Of a DNA stretch of 25,847 nucleotides, positions 1-7,262 are shown piece by piece. The stretch covers positions 1-25,847 of the forward strand of contig CAZOOJ010000002.1 in NCBI GenBank assembly GCA_964581415.1. The letters run 5' to 3'. Origin of the DNA: CAYTGG01 sp964581415. Its GTDB lineage: Archaea > Nanobdellota > Nanobdellia > Pacearchaeales > GW2011-AR1. Made by a program: the position numbers and the translations under genes. Each line of letters starts with the position of its first letter. The stretch's first letter is position 1. The notes beneath the pieces were generated by a model. The model was not told the DNA's origin, made no database searches, and saw nothing but the letters and a program-made list of their open reading frames with translations.

Positions 1-204
1 TATTTATTTTATTTCTGAGTTATTAATTAATACTGAGCTTATAGATAGAAATTAAGATATTTTTGATAGATTGCTTTTGATAATCTCTTTTTAAGAAATT
101 AAATTCTGTAAAAATCTTAATAGATAGAAGTTTAGAATGAAAAAATAAAGTTTCAATAAAGTCAATAACCAAAACTTAATAAATTCTATTTTTCTTTGAT
201 GATT

Positions 205-1509
205 ATGAAGAGTATTTATATCAAAGACTTAAAAGCAGGCAGAGAAGTTTTGTTAAAAGGATGGATTTATGAAATTCGTAATTTAGCAAAATTAAAATTT
301 TTGTTGATTAGAGATTCTACTGGAATTGTGCAGTGTGTAATAAATGATAAATTGTTAATAGAAAAATTTTCTGAATTAAGTCTTGAAAGTGTGGTTGAGA
401 TTAAAGGTAAAGTTAAAAAAGCGAAAGTTAAAGCAGAGTTTGTAAGAAGAGATGTAGAAATAGAAGTTTCTGATATTAGAGTGATAAGCAAATCTGAAAA
501 ACTTCCAATTCATGTTAATGAAAAAACAACTTTCACAGATTTGTCTAAGAGACTGGATTATAGAAGTTTGGATTTGAGAAAGCCGAAAAATTTGGCGATT
601 TTCAGAATTCAATCAGCTTTGATAGAAGGAATGCAAAATTATCTGAATAAAGAAAGATTTATCCAAGTTTTTACTCCTTCTCTTATGGGTGTTGCTTCTG
701 AATCTGGTTCAGAAGTTTTTGAAGTGAAATATTTTAATAAAAAAGCATTTCTTAGGCAGGATCCGCAATTACACAGACAGCTTACAATTCTTGGAGGAAT
801 AGAAAAATTATATGATATTGGACCTAGCTGGAGAGCTGAAAAAAGCCATACTATAAAACATATATGTGAACATAGAACCTGTGCAGTTGAACTTGCTTTT
901 ATAAAAGATGAGAGAGATACTATGAAGATTGAAGAAGAAATGATTGTCTCTGCTATCAAAAATGTAATAGATAAATGTAAAGATGAACTGAATCTGCTTG
1001 GAATTAAGCTGAAAGTTCCTAAAATTCCTTTTCCAGAATTAAAGTTTCCTGAAATTTATGATATTCTAAAGAAAAAAGGAAAAGATATTTATGGAGAAGA
1101 TTTGGATGCTGAATCTGAAAAGATATTATGGGAACATATCAAAAATAAATATAATTCTGATTTTTATTTTTTTAATGGATTTCCTCATAAGATAAAACCT
1201 TTTTATGTAATGGAGGGTTCTTTGGGAAATGAACAATGGGCTAAAAGTGTGGATTTGAATTTTAGAGGTATGGAGCTTTCTTCAGGAGGACAAAGAGAGC
1301 ATCGTTATGATAATATAATTAAAAATATTAAAGAAAGAGGAATGTCTCTTGAAAGTGTTGAGTGGTTCACTAAATTTTTTAAATACGGAGCTCCACCTCA
1401 TGGCGGATTCGCAATAGGTATAGAAAGATTGACACAAGTATTATTGAATCTTCAAAATATAAGAGAAGCTGTTCTCTTTCCAAGAGATACTGAGAGGACG
1501 ACACCTTAA
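205..1509 (+). CDS. aspS: Aspartyl-tRNA synthetase, archaeal type, with altered substrate motif
   Basis: Class IIb synthetase that attaches aspartate to tRNA-Asp in the cytosol. The first ~100 residues form the OB-fold anticodon-binding domain (LLKGWIYEIRNL, then IRDSTGIVQCVI). The catalytic domain follows, with motif 2 (IGPSWRAEKSHT) and motif 3 (GGFAIGIERL). The GGQREHRYD segment and the FPRDTERTTP ending are typical of archaeal AspRS rather than AsnRS. About 434 residues, normal for the archaeal form. I prefer ATG at 205, because TTAATAAA at 177-184 lies about 25 bp upstream (leaderless mRNA); ATG at 199 is also possible. Oddity: the usual QSPQxxKQ aspartate-binding motif reads QDPQLHRQ, and the usual aspartate before motif 2's end (SIDSE in other archaea) reads TCAVE. 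The AsnRS gene starts one base after the stop, so the two are probably co-transcribed. Confidence 0.9.
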   Translation: MKSIYIKDLKAGREVLLKGWIYEIRNLAKLKFLLIRDSTGIVQCVINDKLLIEKFSELSLESVVEIKGKVKKAKVKAEFVRRDVEIEVSDIRVISKSEKLPIHVNEKTTFTDLSKRLDYRSLDLRKPKNLAIFRIQSALIEGMQNYLNKERFIQVFTPSLMGVASESGSEVFEVKYFNKKAFLRQDPQLHRQLTILGGIEKLYDIGPSWRAEKSHTIKHICEHRTCAVELAFIKDERDTMKIEEEMIVSAIKNVIDKCKDELNLLGIKLKVPKIPFPELKFPEIYDILKKKGKDIYGEDLDAESEKILWEHIKNKYNSDFYFFNGFPHKIKPFYVMEGSLGNEQWAKSVDLNFRGMELSSGGQREHRYDNIIKNIKERGMSLESVEWFTKFFKYGAPPHGGFAIGIERLTQVLLNLQNIREAVLFPRDTERTTP

Positions 1510-1510
1510 A

Positions 1511-2803
1511 ATGAAATTTCTATCAATTTCAGATGCAATAAACAAAGGAAAAGGAAAAGTAGCTGTGCGAGGATGGATTTATCGAGAAAGAGGAAGCAAT
1601 AAAAAAAAGTTTCTTGTTATTAGAGATTCCAGTAATATCATTCAGTGTGTTTTGTCTTATGAAAAATTTGAAAGACAATGGAATGAAATCGACAAACTAC
1701 AAGTGGAATTTAGTTTAGAGATTTATGGAGAAATTAAGAAAGACAAAAGAGCACCAACAGATTATGAAATTGAAGTTGAAAAAATAAATATTATTGGAAA
1801 AGCAGATGAATTTCCTATTCAAAAAGATTTGAACGAAGAATTGTTAGGAGATAGAAGACACTTATGGTTAAGAAGCAGGAAAATGACTGCGATTTTAAAA
1901 ATAAGAAGCACTGTATTTGGAGCTCTGCATGAATATTTTAGAAAAAAAGGATTTTATGAATTTCAAAGTCCTGTGATAATTCCTGGAGGTGCAGAAGAAG
2001 GGCCTACTTTGTTTGAAATTAATTATTTTGGTAAAAAGATGTATCTGACTCAAACATGGCAACTTTATGCAGAAGCTGCAATTTATGCTCTGGAAAAAGT
2101 TTATTGTATTGCTCCATCATTCAGAGCTGAAAAATCAAAAACTTCAAGACATCTAACAGAATACTGGCATACTGAAATGGAAGTTGCGTGGGCAAATTTA
2201 GATGAAATTATGAATTATGCTGAAGAAATGACAAAATATGTTCTGAAAAAAGTTTTAGAAAAAAATTCAAAGGAATTAAAATTTTTAGGAAGAGATATTG
2301 AAAAATTACAACCAAGTTTGAAAAAGAAATTTCCAATAATAACTTATGATGAAGCATTAAAAATTCTAAAAGAAAAGAAGAAAATAAATATTAAATGGGG
2401 AAAAGATTTGAGAACAATTGAAGAAGAAAAACTTATGGAAGTTTATGACACTCCGATTTTTGTTACTCATTATCCAAAGGATATTATGGCTTTTTATAAG
2501 CCTCATGAACCAAAAAATTCTAAAACAGCGAGATGCTTTGACATGCTTGCTCCAGAAGCAAATGGAGAATTGGTGGGAGGAAGTGAAAGAGACATTAACT
2601 TAGAAGAGCTTAAAAAATCTTTGAAAGCAAAAGGAGAAAAATTAGAAGATTATTCCTATTATTTTGAGACACATTCATATGGTGCTGTTCCTCATGGAGG
2701 TTATGGATTAGGAACAGAGAGGCTGATAAAATGGATTTGTGGTTTAGATAGCATTAAAGACGCAATTCCTTTTCCTAGAACAGTGAATAGAATGAAGCCC
2801 TAA
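1511..2803 (+). CDS. asnS: Asparaginyl-tRNA synthetase
   Basis: Class IIb synthetase that charges tRNA-Asn directly with asparagine. An N-terminal OB-fold (residues ~15-95, VRGWIYRERGSNKK) is followed by the catalytic core with motif 2 APSFRAEKSKTSRHLTEYWH, motif 3 GYGLGTERLIKW and the ending DAIPFPRTVNRMKP. The TQTWQLYAEA segment and the IPFPRT ending separate AsnRS from AspRS. The protein is 430 residues and keeps its anticodon-binding domain, so it is a true AsnRS rather than the catalytic-domain-only archaeal paralogue. It starts one base after aspS ends and stops one base before a repeat copied from the FKBP gene end. A tRNA-Asn gene lies elsewhere in the window (9531-9658). A dedicated AsnRS suggests the cell need not use the transamidation route for Asn-tRNA. 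Confidence 0.93.
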   Translation: MKFLSISDAINKGKGKVAVRGWIYRERGSNKKKFLVIRDSSNIIQCVLSYEKFERQWNEIDKLQVEFSLEIYGEIKKDKRAPTDYEIEVEKINIIGKADEFPIQKDLNEELLGDRRHLWLRSRKMTAILKIRSTVFGALHEYFRKKGFYEFQSPVIIPGGAEEGPTLFEINYFGKKMYLTQTWQLYAEAAIYALEKVYCIAPSFRAEKSKTSRHLTEYWHTEMEVAWANLDEIMNYAEEMTKYVLKKVLEKNSKELKFLGRDIEKLQPSLKKKFPIITYDEALKILKEKKKINIKWGKDLRTIEEEKLMEVYDTPIFVTHYPKDIMAFYKPHEPKNSKTARCFDMLAPEANGELVGGSERDINLEELKKSLKAKGEKLEDYSYYFETHSYGAVPHGGYGLGTERLIKWICGLDSIKDAIPFPRTVNRMKP

Positions 2804-2804
2804 T

Positions 2805-2837
2805 TTATTCAACATCTAAAACTTTTATTTTGAAATT
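2805..2837 (+). repeat. Left copy of 33-bp direct repeat (FKBP gene 3'-end duplicate)
   Basis: This matches 4057-4089 at 32 of 33 positions in the same orientation. On the minus strand it reads as codons for NFKIKVLDVE followed by a stop, which is the end of the FKBP protein (NFKIKVLEVE, stop) with one E-to-D change. It begins one base after the AsnRS stop, and its first three bases are the complement of the stop codon. No other FKBP coding sequence is left here, because asnA begins at 2842. It looks like the outer half of an insertion scar. Confidence 0.85.
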
Positions 2838-2841
2838 TAAA

Positions 2842-3858
2842 ATGTCAAAAAATCAATTAACTCCAAAAGGATATGAAAGTATTTTAAATTTGAGGGAGAC
2901 GGAAAAAGCAATAAAGTTAATCAAGGATTTTTTTGAAAAAAAACTTTCTGAAAAATTAAATCTGCAGAGGGTGTCTGCTCCTAGATTTGTAAAAAAAGGT
3001 ACTGGAATAAATGATGATTTAAATGGTAAGGAAAGAAAAGTTTCATTTAACATAAAATACAATCCAAAAATTAATGCTGAAATTGTTTTTTCACTTGCAA
3101 AATGGAAAAGAATGGCATTAAAAGATTATGGATTTAGGATAGAAGAAGGATTATATACAGATATGGATGCTATACGCCCTGATGAAGAAATTTTAGATAA
3201 TTTGCATTCTATTTATGTGGACCAGTGGGACTGGGAAAAAGCAATAAAAAAAGAAGATAGAAATTTAGATTTTCTAAAAAATATTGTTAAAAAAATATAT
3301 AAAACTATAAAAGAGACAGAGAAAATGGTTTCTAAAAAATATCCAGAAATAAAACCTGTTCTTCCTGAAAAAATAACTTTTCTTTCTACTGAGGATTTAA
3401 TGGATAAATATCTAGATTTAAAACCAAAAGAGAGAGAAGATAAGATAACAGAAAAATACGGCGCTGTTTTTTTAATAGGTATCGGAAGAGATATAAATGG
3501 AAATATAATTCATGATGAAAGAGCTCCAGATTATGACGACTGGACTTTAAATGGAGATATAATCTTTTGGAATCCTGTTATTAGAAAATCTTTTGAAATC
3601 TCTTCAATGGGAATCAGAGTTGATAGAAATGCTTTAATCAGGCAATTAAAAATAACACATAATGAAAATAGAATGGGGCTGGAGTGGCATAAAAGACTTC
3701 TTGCAGGAGAATTTCCTGAATCTGTGGGAGGAGGTATAGGACAGTCAAGACTTTGCATGTTCCTTCTAAGAAAAGCGCACATAGGAGAGGTTCAATCAAG
3801 TTTGTGGAGTGATGAAATAAGAGATTATTGTAAAAAGAATAATATTAATTTATTTTAA
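2842..3858 (+). CDS. asnA: Aspartate-ammonia ligase (asparagine synthetase A)
   Basis: Makes asparagine from aspartate, ammonia and ATP through an aspartyl-adenylate. The sequence follows the bacterial AsnA family along its whole length: SLAKWKRMAL, GLYTDMDAIRPDE, SIYVDQWDWEKA, GAVFLIGIGRD, DERAPDYDDWTLNGDI, ISSMGIRVD and the C-terminal GGGIGQSRLCM. It is about 338 residues, against about 330 in E. coli. The fold derives from class II synthetases, so three related catalytic folds sit in a row. A TTG at 2830 is in frame, but ATG at 2842 is the likely start; the TTG lies inside the 33-bp repeat. AsnA is common in bacteria and patchy in archaea, so lateral acquisition is plausible, and the flanking repeats support this. 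Its product feeds the AsnRS encoded just upstream. Confidence 0.93.
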   Translation: MSKNQLTPKGYESILNLRETEKAIKLIKDFFEKKLSEKLNLQRVSAPRFVKKGTGINDDLNGKERKVSFNIKYNPKINAEIVFSLAKWKRMALKDYGFRIEEGLYTDMDAIRPDEEILDNLHSIYVDQWDWEKAIKKEDRNLDFLKNIVKKIYKTIKETEKMVSKKYPEIKPVLPEKITFLSTEDLMDKYLDLKPKEREDKITEKYGAVFLIGIGRDINGNIIHDERAPDYDDWTLNGDIIFWNPVIRKSFEISSMGIRVDRNALIRQLKITHNENRMGLEWHKRLLAGEFPESVGGGIGQSRLCMFLLRKAHIGEVQSSLWSDEIRDYCKKNNINLF

Positions 3859-3955
3859 GTTTTTTAATAATATGTTTGTTTCTATCTTTCAGGATGTAGA
3901 AATTTTTAAAAATTAATAAAATGTAGGTTTTTGTCTAAACTATAGATTTATTAAA

Positions 3956-4042
3956 ATGGAGTTAAACATGCTAGAAGACAAATGGGAAAATGAAGACACA
4001 AAAGAAGAGCCCGAAGATTCTGATGAGAGTGATATTAATTAA
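3956..4042 (+). CDS. Possible acidic mini-protein, 28 residues
   Basis: A short open frame downstream of asnA reads MELNMLEDKWENEDTKEEPE and continues with four more acidic residues before its stop. About half of the residues are Asp or Glu and there is no hydrophobic core, so it would be disordered if made. The in-frame ATG at 3968 would give a 24-residue form. A TATA-like stretch lies upstream (around 3943-3950), but its spacing is not convincing. It lies inside the interval bracketed by the 33-bp repeats and ends 14 bases before the FKBP stop on the other strand. No family recognised. It may be a chance frame. Confidence 0.35.
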   Translation: MELNMLEDKWENEDTKEEPEDSDESDIN

Positions 4043-4056
4043 TTCTAAAAGAAGAA

Positions 4057-4089
4057 TTATTCAACTTCTAAAACTTTTATTTTGAAATT
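4057..4089 (+). repeat. Right copy of 33-bp direct repeat (real FKBP gene 3' end)
   Basis: Partner of the repeat at 2805-2837. Here the sequence is part of the intact FKBP gene: its last ten codons and stop on the minus strand. The two copies are 1252 bp apart, start to start, and bracket asnA and the acidic mini-ORF. The exact coincidence of the repeat edge with the stop codon resembles the att sites of elements that integrate into gene 3' ends. Confidence 0.85.
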
Positions 4090-4491
4090 CAGATTTTGTC
4101 CTGCTAAAGGATGATTTAAATCAACTGTTATGTCATCGTCTGTAATATCTATGACTTTAATTGGAACTTGTTGTCCCTGCGGAGTCTGCATTCCTAAAAC
4201 ACTTCCTGGCTGAATTTTATCTCTGGCATCTTCTGGAAGCTGTTGTTTTGAAATTTTTTGCATTAATTCTGGTTTTTTCTCACCATAAGCATCTTTAGGT
4301 TCAATTTTTATTTCTTTTTCCTGTCCCTTTTCCATTTCTTTAACAGCATTTTCAAATCCAGGAATGACTTTTCCTTCTCCAATAGTAAATTCCAAAGGCT
4401 GTCCGTGCTTTTCAGAACTGTCAAAAGTTTCTCCATTATCTAAACTGCCTTCATATTCAATTTTAACTTTTTTTCCTTTTTCTATAGCCAT
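4057..4491 (-). CDS. FKBP-type peptidyl-prolyl isomerase, SlyD-like
   Basis: Peptidyl-prolyl cis-trans isomerase and probable folding chaperone, cytosolic because no signal peptide is seen. The FKBP core is visible as KVKIEYEGSLDNGETFDSS, then GQPLEFTIGEGKVIPGFENA and MEKGQEKEIKIEPKDAYGE. A chaperone-type insert-in-flap segment (residues ~75-115) interrupts the FKBP domain, and NHPLAGQNLNFKIKVLEVE closes it. The NHPLAGQNL segment is typical of SlyD and archaeal short FKBPs. Length is 144 residues, with no metal-binding histidine-rich tail. On the minus strand a TATA-like AGTATAAAT (about 4521-4529) lies ~33 bp before the ATG, giving a leader of only a few bases. The gene's last 33 bases are duplicated upstream of asnA. 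Confidence 0.92.
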   Translation of the reverse strand: MAIEKGKKVKIEYEGSLDNGETFDSSEKHGQPLEFTIGEGKVIPGFENAVKEMEKGQEKEIKIEPKDAYGEKKPELMQKISKQQLPEDARDKIQPGSVLGMQTPQGQQVPIKVIDITDDDITVDLNHPLAGQNLNFKIKVLEVE

Positions 4492-4528
4492 TTTGATATT
4501 TTAATAAACAAGCAGAACTCATTTATAC

Positions 4529-4568
4529 TAAAACCAAAAAAAAGAGTTTTTTAAGTGTTTTGGTTTTA
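4529..4568. promoter_or_regulatory. Inverted repeat upstream of the FKBP promoter
   Basis: A perfect 11-bp inverted repeat (TAAAACCAAAA at 4529-4539 and TTTTGGTTTTA at 4558-4568) is separated by 18 bases. Its left arm touches the minus-strand TATA-like box of the FKBP gene. It could be an operator for a dimeric regulator or a chance AT-rich palindrome. The central CC/GG pairs make chance somewhat less likely. Confidence 0.3.
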
Positions 4569-4686
4569 TTATAAAAAGAATTTTAAACAATTGTTGAAAT
4601 TTTCAAAAATAAAAAGAAAAAGATTAATGTGAAGTTTATTAATACATCACAATAATCCTTAAAATCCCTTTTGATTTTTATCTTCT

Positions 4687-5187
4687 ATGAAATATGATAA
4701 AAACTCGGTTCATTATGTGACTGCTACTGTGATTTTAGTGAATAAAGAAGGAAAATTTTTAATCACAAAAAGAGCTGATTGGGAAAAAGCTTTTCCTGGA
4801 AAGTGGACTGTTCCTGGAGGAAAGCTGGAAGTGTTGGATTATGCTTTAAAAGAAAAAGACACCTCTTCTCATTGGTATAATGTTCTGGAAGATTTAGCTA
4901 AAAAAGAAATTCGAGAAGAAGTAGGATTAGAGATAAATAACATTAATTATGTTACTAGTTTGGTTTATATTAGAAATGATGGAATTCCTTCGCTGATTAT
5001 AAGTTTATATGCTGAACCTGTTGAAGATGCAGAACCTAGATTATGTCCTGCTCTTACAGATTATAAATGGATTAGTTTAGAAGAAGCAAAAAATTATGAG
5101 TTGATTGAGGGAATTTATGAAGAACTTGAAATACTTGATAAAAAACTAAAGACAGGAAAAATGGATGGATGGAGAAAGAGTTACTAA
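4687..5187 (+). CDS. Nudix hydrolase with interrupted Nudix box
   Basis: Nudix-fold pyrophosphohydrolase, probably acting on a nucleoside diphosphate-linked compound; the substrate cannot be read from sequence. VTATVILVNKEGKFLITKRA begins the fold, PGKWTVPGGKLE (residues ~37-48) gives the first half of the Nudix box, and KEIREEVGLEI (~73-83) gives the metal-binding helix. Between them are about 24 residues (VLDYALKEKDTSSHWYNVLE) where canonical boxes have about 10, so a loop is inserted in the motif. The catalytic REUXEE core reads KEIREE. A TATA-like TTAAAATC sits about 25 bp before the ATG. The gene converges on the orphan gene at 5190 with two bases between the stops. Confidence 0.85.
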   Translation: MKYDKNSVHYVTATVILVNKEGKFLITKRADWEKAFPGKWTVPGGKLEVLDYALKEKDTSSHWYNVLEDLAKKEIREEVGLEINNINYVTSLVYIRNDGIPSLIISLYAEPVEDAEPRLCPALTDYKWISLEEAKNYELIEGIYEELEILDKKLKTGKMDGWRKSY

Positions 5188-5189
5188 AC

Positions 5190-5450
5190 TTATCTTAAAG
5201 GCCATATCTGCCAAGGTGGACTCTCAATATTTTTTAATGGGAGTGGACCGAAATAATTTGCTTTTATTTTCTTTCCTTTTCTGTAGTTTTCCAGAGTACA
5301 ATCTAATGTTCTAAAGCAAAGGCCATCCGAGTTAACTAAAAATGTTCCATTGTAGTCATCTTTTAATATTCTGTCTCCTTTTTCTACTTCTATCTCTATG
5401 GTTACTCCTTCTAATAATCTTTTTAGTCCTCCTTCTGTATAGACTTTCAT
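5190..5450 (-). CDS. Uncharacterised 86-residue protein
   Basis: I do not recognise this protein. It begins MKVYTEGGLKRLLEGVTIEI and contains IEVEKGDRILKDDYNGTFLV and CFRTLDCTLENYRKGKKIK. It ends with a proline- and tryptophan-rich tail, GPLPLKNIESPPWQIWPLR. The likely fold is a short helix followed by beta strands; no membrane segment or signal peptide is seen. Two cysteines in the CFRTLDC segment are too few for a zinc site alone. The gene is convergent with the Nudix gene and divergent from the MBL hydrolase at 5545. Codon use resembles neighbouring genes and the frame is clean, so I treat it as real. Confidence 0.65.
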   Translation of the reverse strand: MKVYTEGGLKRLLEGVTIEIEVEKGDRILKDDYNGTFLVNSDGLCFRTLDCTLENYRKGKKIKANYFGPLPLKNIESPPWQIWPLR

Positions 5451-5544
5451 CTTTATGTTTTGAATACCTATATGCTCTTTTTATTAGTTTATATTCTAAA
5501 ATACATACTAAATCTTTAAAAACTCATTATAATTTTTTTAATGT

Positions 5545-6210
5545 ATGAAACTGGGTAAAATTGAACTAAGATGGCTCGGACATGCTGGTTTTTTAATTAA
5601 AAATTCACAGACAATCTATATAGACCCTTATAATATCAAAGAGAATCTTGAAAAAGCAGATATTATTTTAATCACTCATAGCCATTATGATCACTGCAGT
5701 ATTGCTGATATAAAAAAGATTATAAAAGAGGGGACAAAAATAATTCTTCCAGTAGATGCTCAAAGCAAAATCACACGATTTGAAATTCCAATTAAAATAG
5801 AGATTATAGAGCCTAATCAGGAAATTGATTTAAATAATGTAAAAATCTATTCTTTGCCTGCTTATAATATTGACAAATCCTTTCATCCAAAAGAAGAGGG
5901 ATGGTTAGGATATTTAATTAAGATGGACAATGTCTTAATTTATCATGCTGGAGATACAGATAAAATTCCTGAAATGCAGAAACTTACAGGATATAATCGA
6001 TCAAATAAGAACTTTATTGCTCTATTGCCAGTAGGCGGAAGATTTACAATGAATGCAGAAGAAGCTGCAGATGCTGCAGAATTAATAAAACCTTCTATTG
6101 CAATTCCAATGCATTATGGAAGTATTGTCGGAAGTGATGATGATGCAGAAGAATTCAGAGAACTTTGCAAAGAAAAAGGAATAAACGTAGAGATATTGGA
6201 AAAAGAATAA
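5545..6210 (+). CDS. Metallo-beta-lactamase-fold metal-dependent hydrolase (UPF0173-like)
   Basis: Cytosolic hydrolase of the UPF0173-type MBL family. The metal-binding HxHxDH motif is seen as THSHYDH (H45, H47, D49, H50), with further ligands in YHAGDTD and a late histidine in IPMHYGS. WLGHAGFLIKNSQTIYIDPY is the characteristic start of this family. Length is 221 residues, typical for a compact member without a beta-CASP domain. The physiological substrate of this family is not known. TTTAAAAA at 5515-5522 lies 26 bp before the ATG, which fits a leaderless mRNA. The DHH gene starts one base after its stop, suggesting one transcript. Confidence 0.88.
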   Translation: MKLGKIELRWLGHAGFLIKNSQTIYIDPYNIKENLEKADIILITHSHYDHCSIADIKKIIKEGTKIILPVDAQSKITRFEIPIKIEIIEPNQEIDLNNVKIYSLPAYNIDKSFHPKEEGWLGYLIKMDNVLIYHAGDTDKIPEMQKLTGYNRSNKNFIALLPVGGRFTMNAEEAADAAELIKPSIAIPMHYGSIVGSDDDAEEFRELCKEKGINVEILEKE

Positions 6211-6211
6211 A

Positions 6212-7198
6212 ATGCACAATGATTCTTTTGAGGAAATTTTTGAAAAAATAAAAAATTCAGAAAATATTTTAATGAGTCTTCACAGAGGGCCTGATGGCGA
6301 TTCTTTGGGAAGTTGCTGTGCAATGAAATATTTCTTAGAGAAATTAGGAAAAAAAGTCAAAATTATCAGTTCTGATAGCCTTTCGAATAATCTTCTTGAA
6401 TTATATTTTTCAAGAGAAGTTGAATTTGGAATTGATATAAGTGAGATGAATTTAGAGAATTTTGATTTGTTTTTATCTCTTGATATTAATAAAAAAGAAA
6501 TGCTGACAGAAAAAGAAGATTTTGAATTTCCAAAAAATATTTCTGTGATAAATATAGACCATCATGAGACAAATTCTTATTTTGGAACTTTAAATTATGT
6601 TTCTTCAAGAAAAACTTCCACTTGTTCTATATTACTGGATTTTTTTGAAAATAAAAATATTGAAATTGACAGAGAAATTGCAAACAGATTATTATTAGGA
6701 ATCTGCACAGACAGTTTATTTTTTAGAGCAAGACATGCAGAAGATGCTTTAAAAGAATCTTCAAAATTAATTGAAAGAGGAGGAGACTATAATTTTATAC
6801 TAAATAATGTTCTATTAAAAGAAAAATTAGAACTAAGAAAGTTTTTTTGTTTGGTGATTAATAATCTCAAAGAAATTAAAAATAAAAAATTAGGTTATTC
6901 AGTTATTGCTTATGATGAGATTAAAAATTTAAATTTAACAAATTCAGAAATTCGTCTTGGAGTTCAAGAGATTGCATTTATTGATAAATTTGACTTTGTT
7001 TTTACATTAATTGAAACTAAGAATTTTATTAAAGGAGGATTTCGCTCTAATTATGGATTTGACGTTTCTAAATTTGCTGAAGAGCTTGGAGGAGGTGGAC
7101 ATAAATCTGCTTCAGGATTTTTTCTTTCTAAAATGTCTTTAGAAGAAGCTGAAAAAAAAGTTTTAGAAGTTATTGAGAGAGTTGGAATTAGAAAATAA
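6212..7198 (+). CDS. DHH/DHHA1 phosphoesterase, NrnA-like
   Basis: Likely Mn-dependent exonuclease/phosphatase acting on nanoRNA, pAp or cyclic-dinucleotide breakdown products, by analogy to bacterial NrnA. Motif I is SLHRGPDGDSLGS (D28, D30), motif II is the aspartate in LSLDINKK, motif III is INIDHHET (DHH at 116-118) and motif IV is GICTDS. The C-terminal DHHA1 domain carries the substrate-binding GGGGHKSASGF near residue 297. The length (328) matches NrnA; no CBS or transmembrane domain is attached. It starts one base after the MBL-fold hydrolase gene, so the two probably act in one RNA- or nucleotide-turnover function, though this pairing is inference. Confidence 0.9.
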   Translation: MHNDSFEEIFEKIKNSENILMSLHRGPDGDSLGSCCAMKYFLEKLGKKVKIISSDSLSNNLLELYFSREVEFGIDISEMNLENFDLFLSLDINKKEMLTEKEDFEFPKNISVINIDHHETNSYFGTLNYVSSRKTSTCSILLDFFENKNIEIDREIANRLLLGICTDSLFFRARHAEDALKESSKLIERGGDYNFILNNVLLKEKLELRKFFCLVINNLKEIKNKKLGYSVIAYDEIKNLNLTNSEIRLGVQEIAFIDKFDFVFTLIETKNFIKGGFRSNYGFDVSKFAEELGGGGHKSASGFFLSKMSLEEAEKKVLEVIERVGIRK

Positions 7199-7229
7199 AC
7201 ATAATAAAACTAATTCTTTATTACCAAAA

Positions 7230-7237
7230 TTTATTTA
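7230..7237 (+). promoter_or_regulatory. Probable TATA box of ftsZ
   Basis: TTTATTTA followed by AAG in the gap after the DHH gene. Transcription would begin near 7257-7260 and leave a leader of about 140 nt before ftsZ. Many other + genes in the window have TATA only about 25 bp from the ATG, so this leader is an exception. Confidence 0.4.
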
Positions 7238-7262
7238 AAGAAGCAGTTTTTTATTCTTTTAT

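Noticed and set aside
1..195. A possible fourth copy of the structured element near 53-100 (GATATTTTTGAT then TGCTTTTGATAAT), with a TTTAGAA block at about 131-137
   Set aside because: The similarity to copies A-C is patchy, no matching closing stem or AGGAATT block is found before the AspRS start, and the spacing is too short. AT-rich chance is likely.
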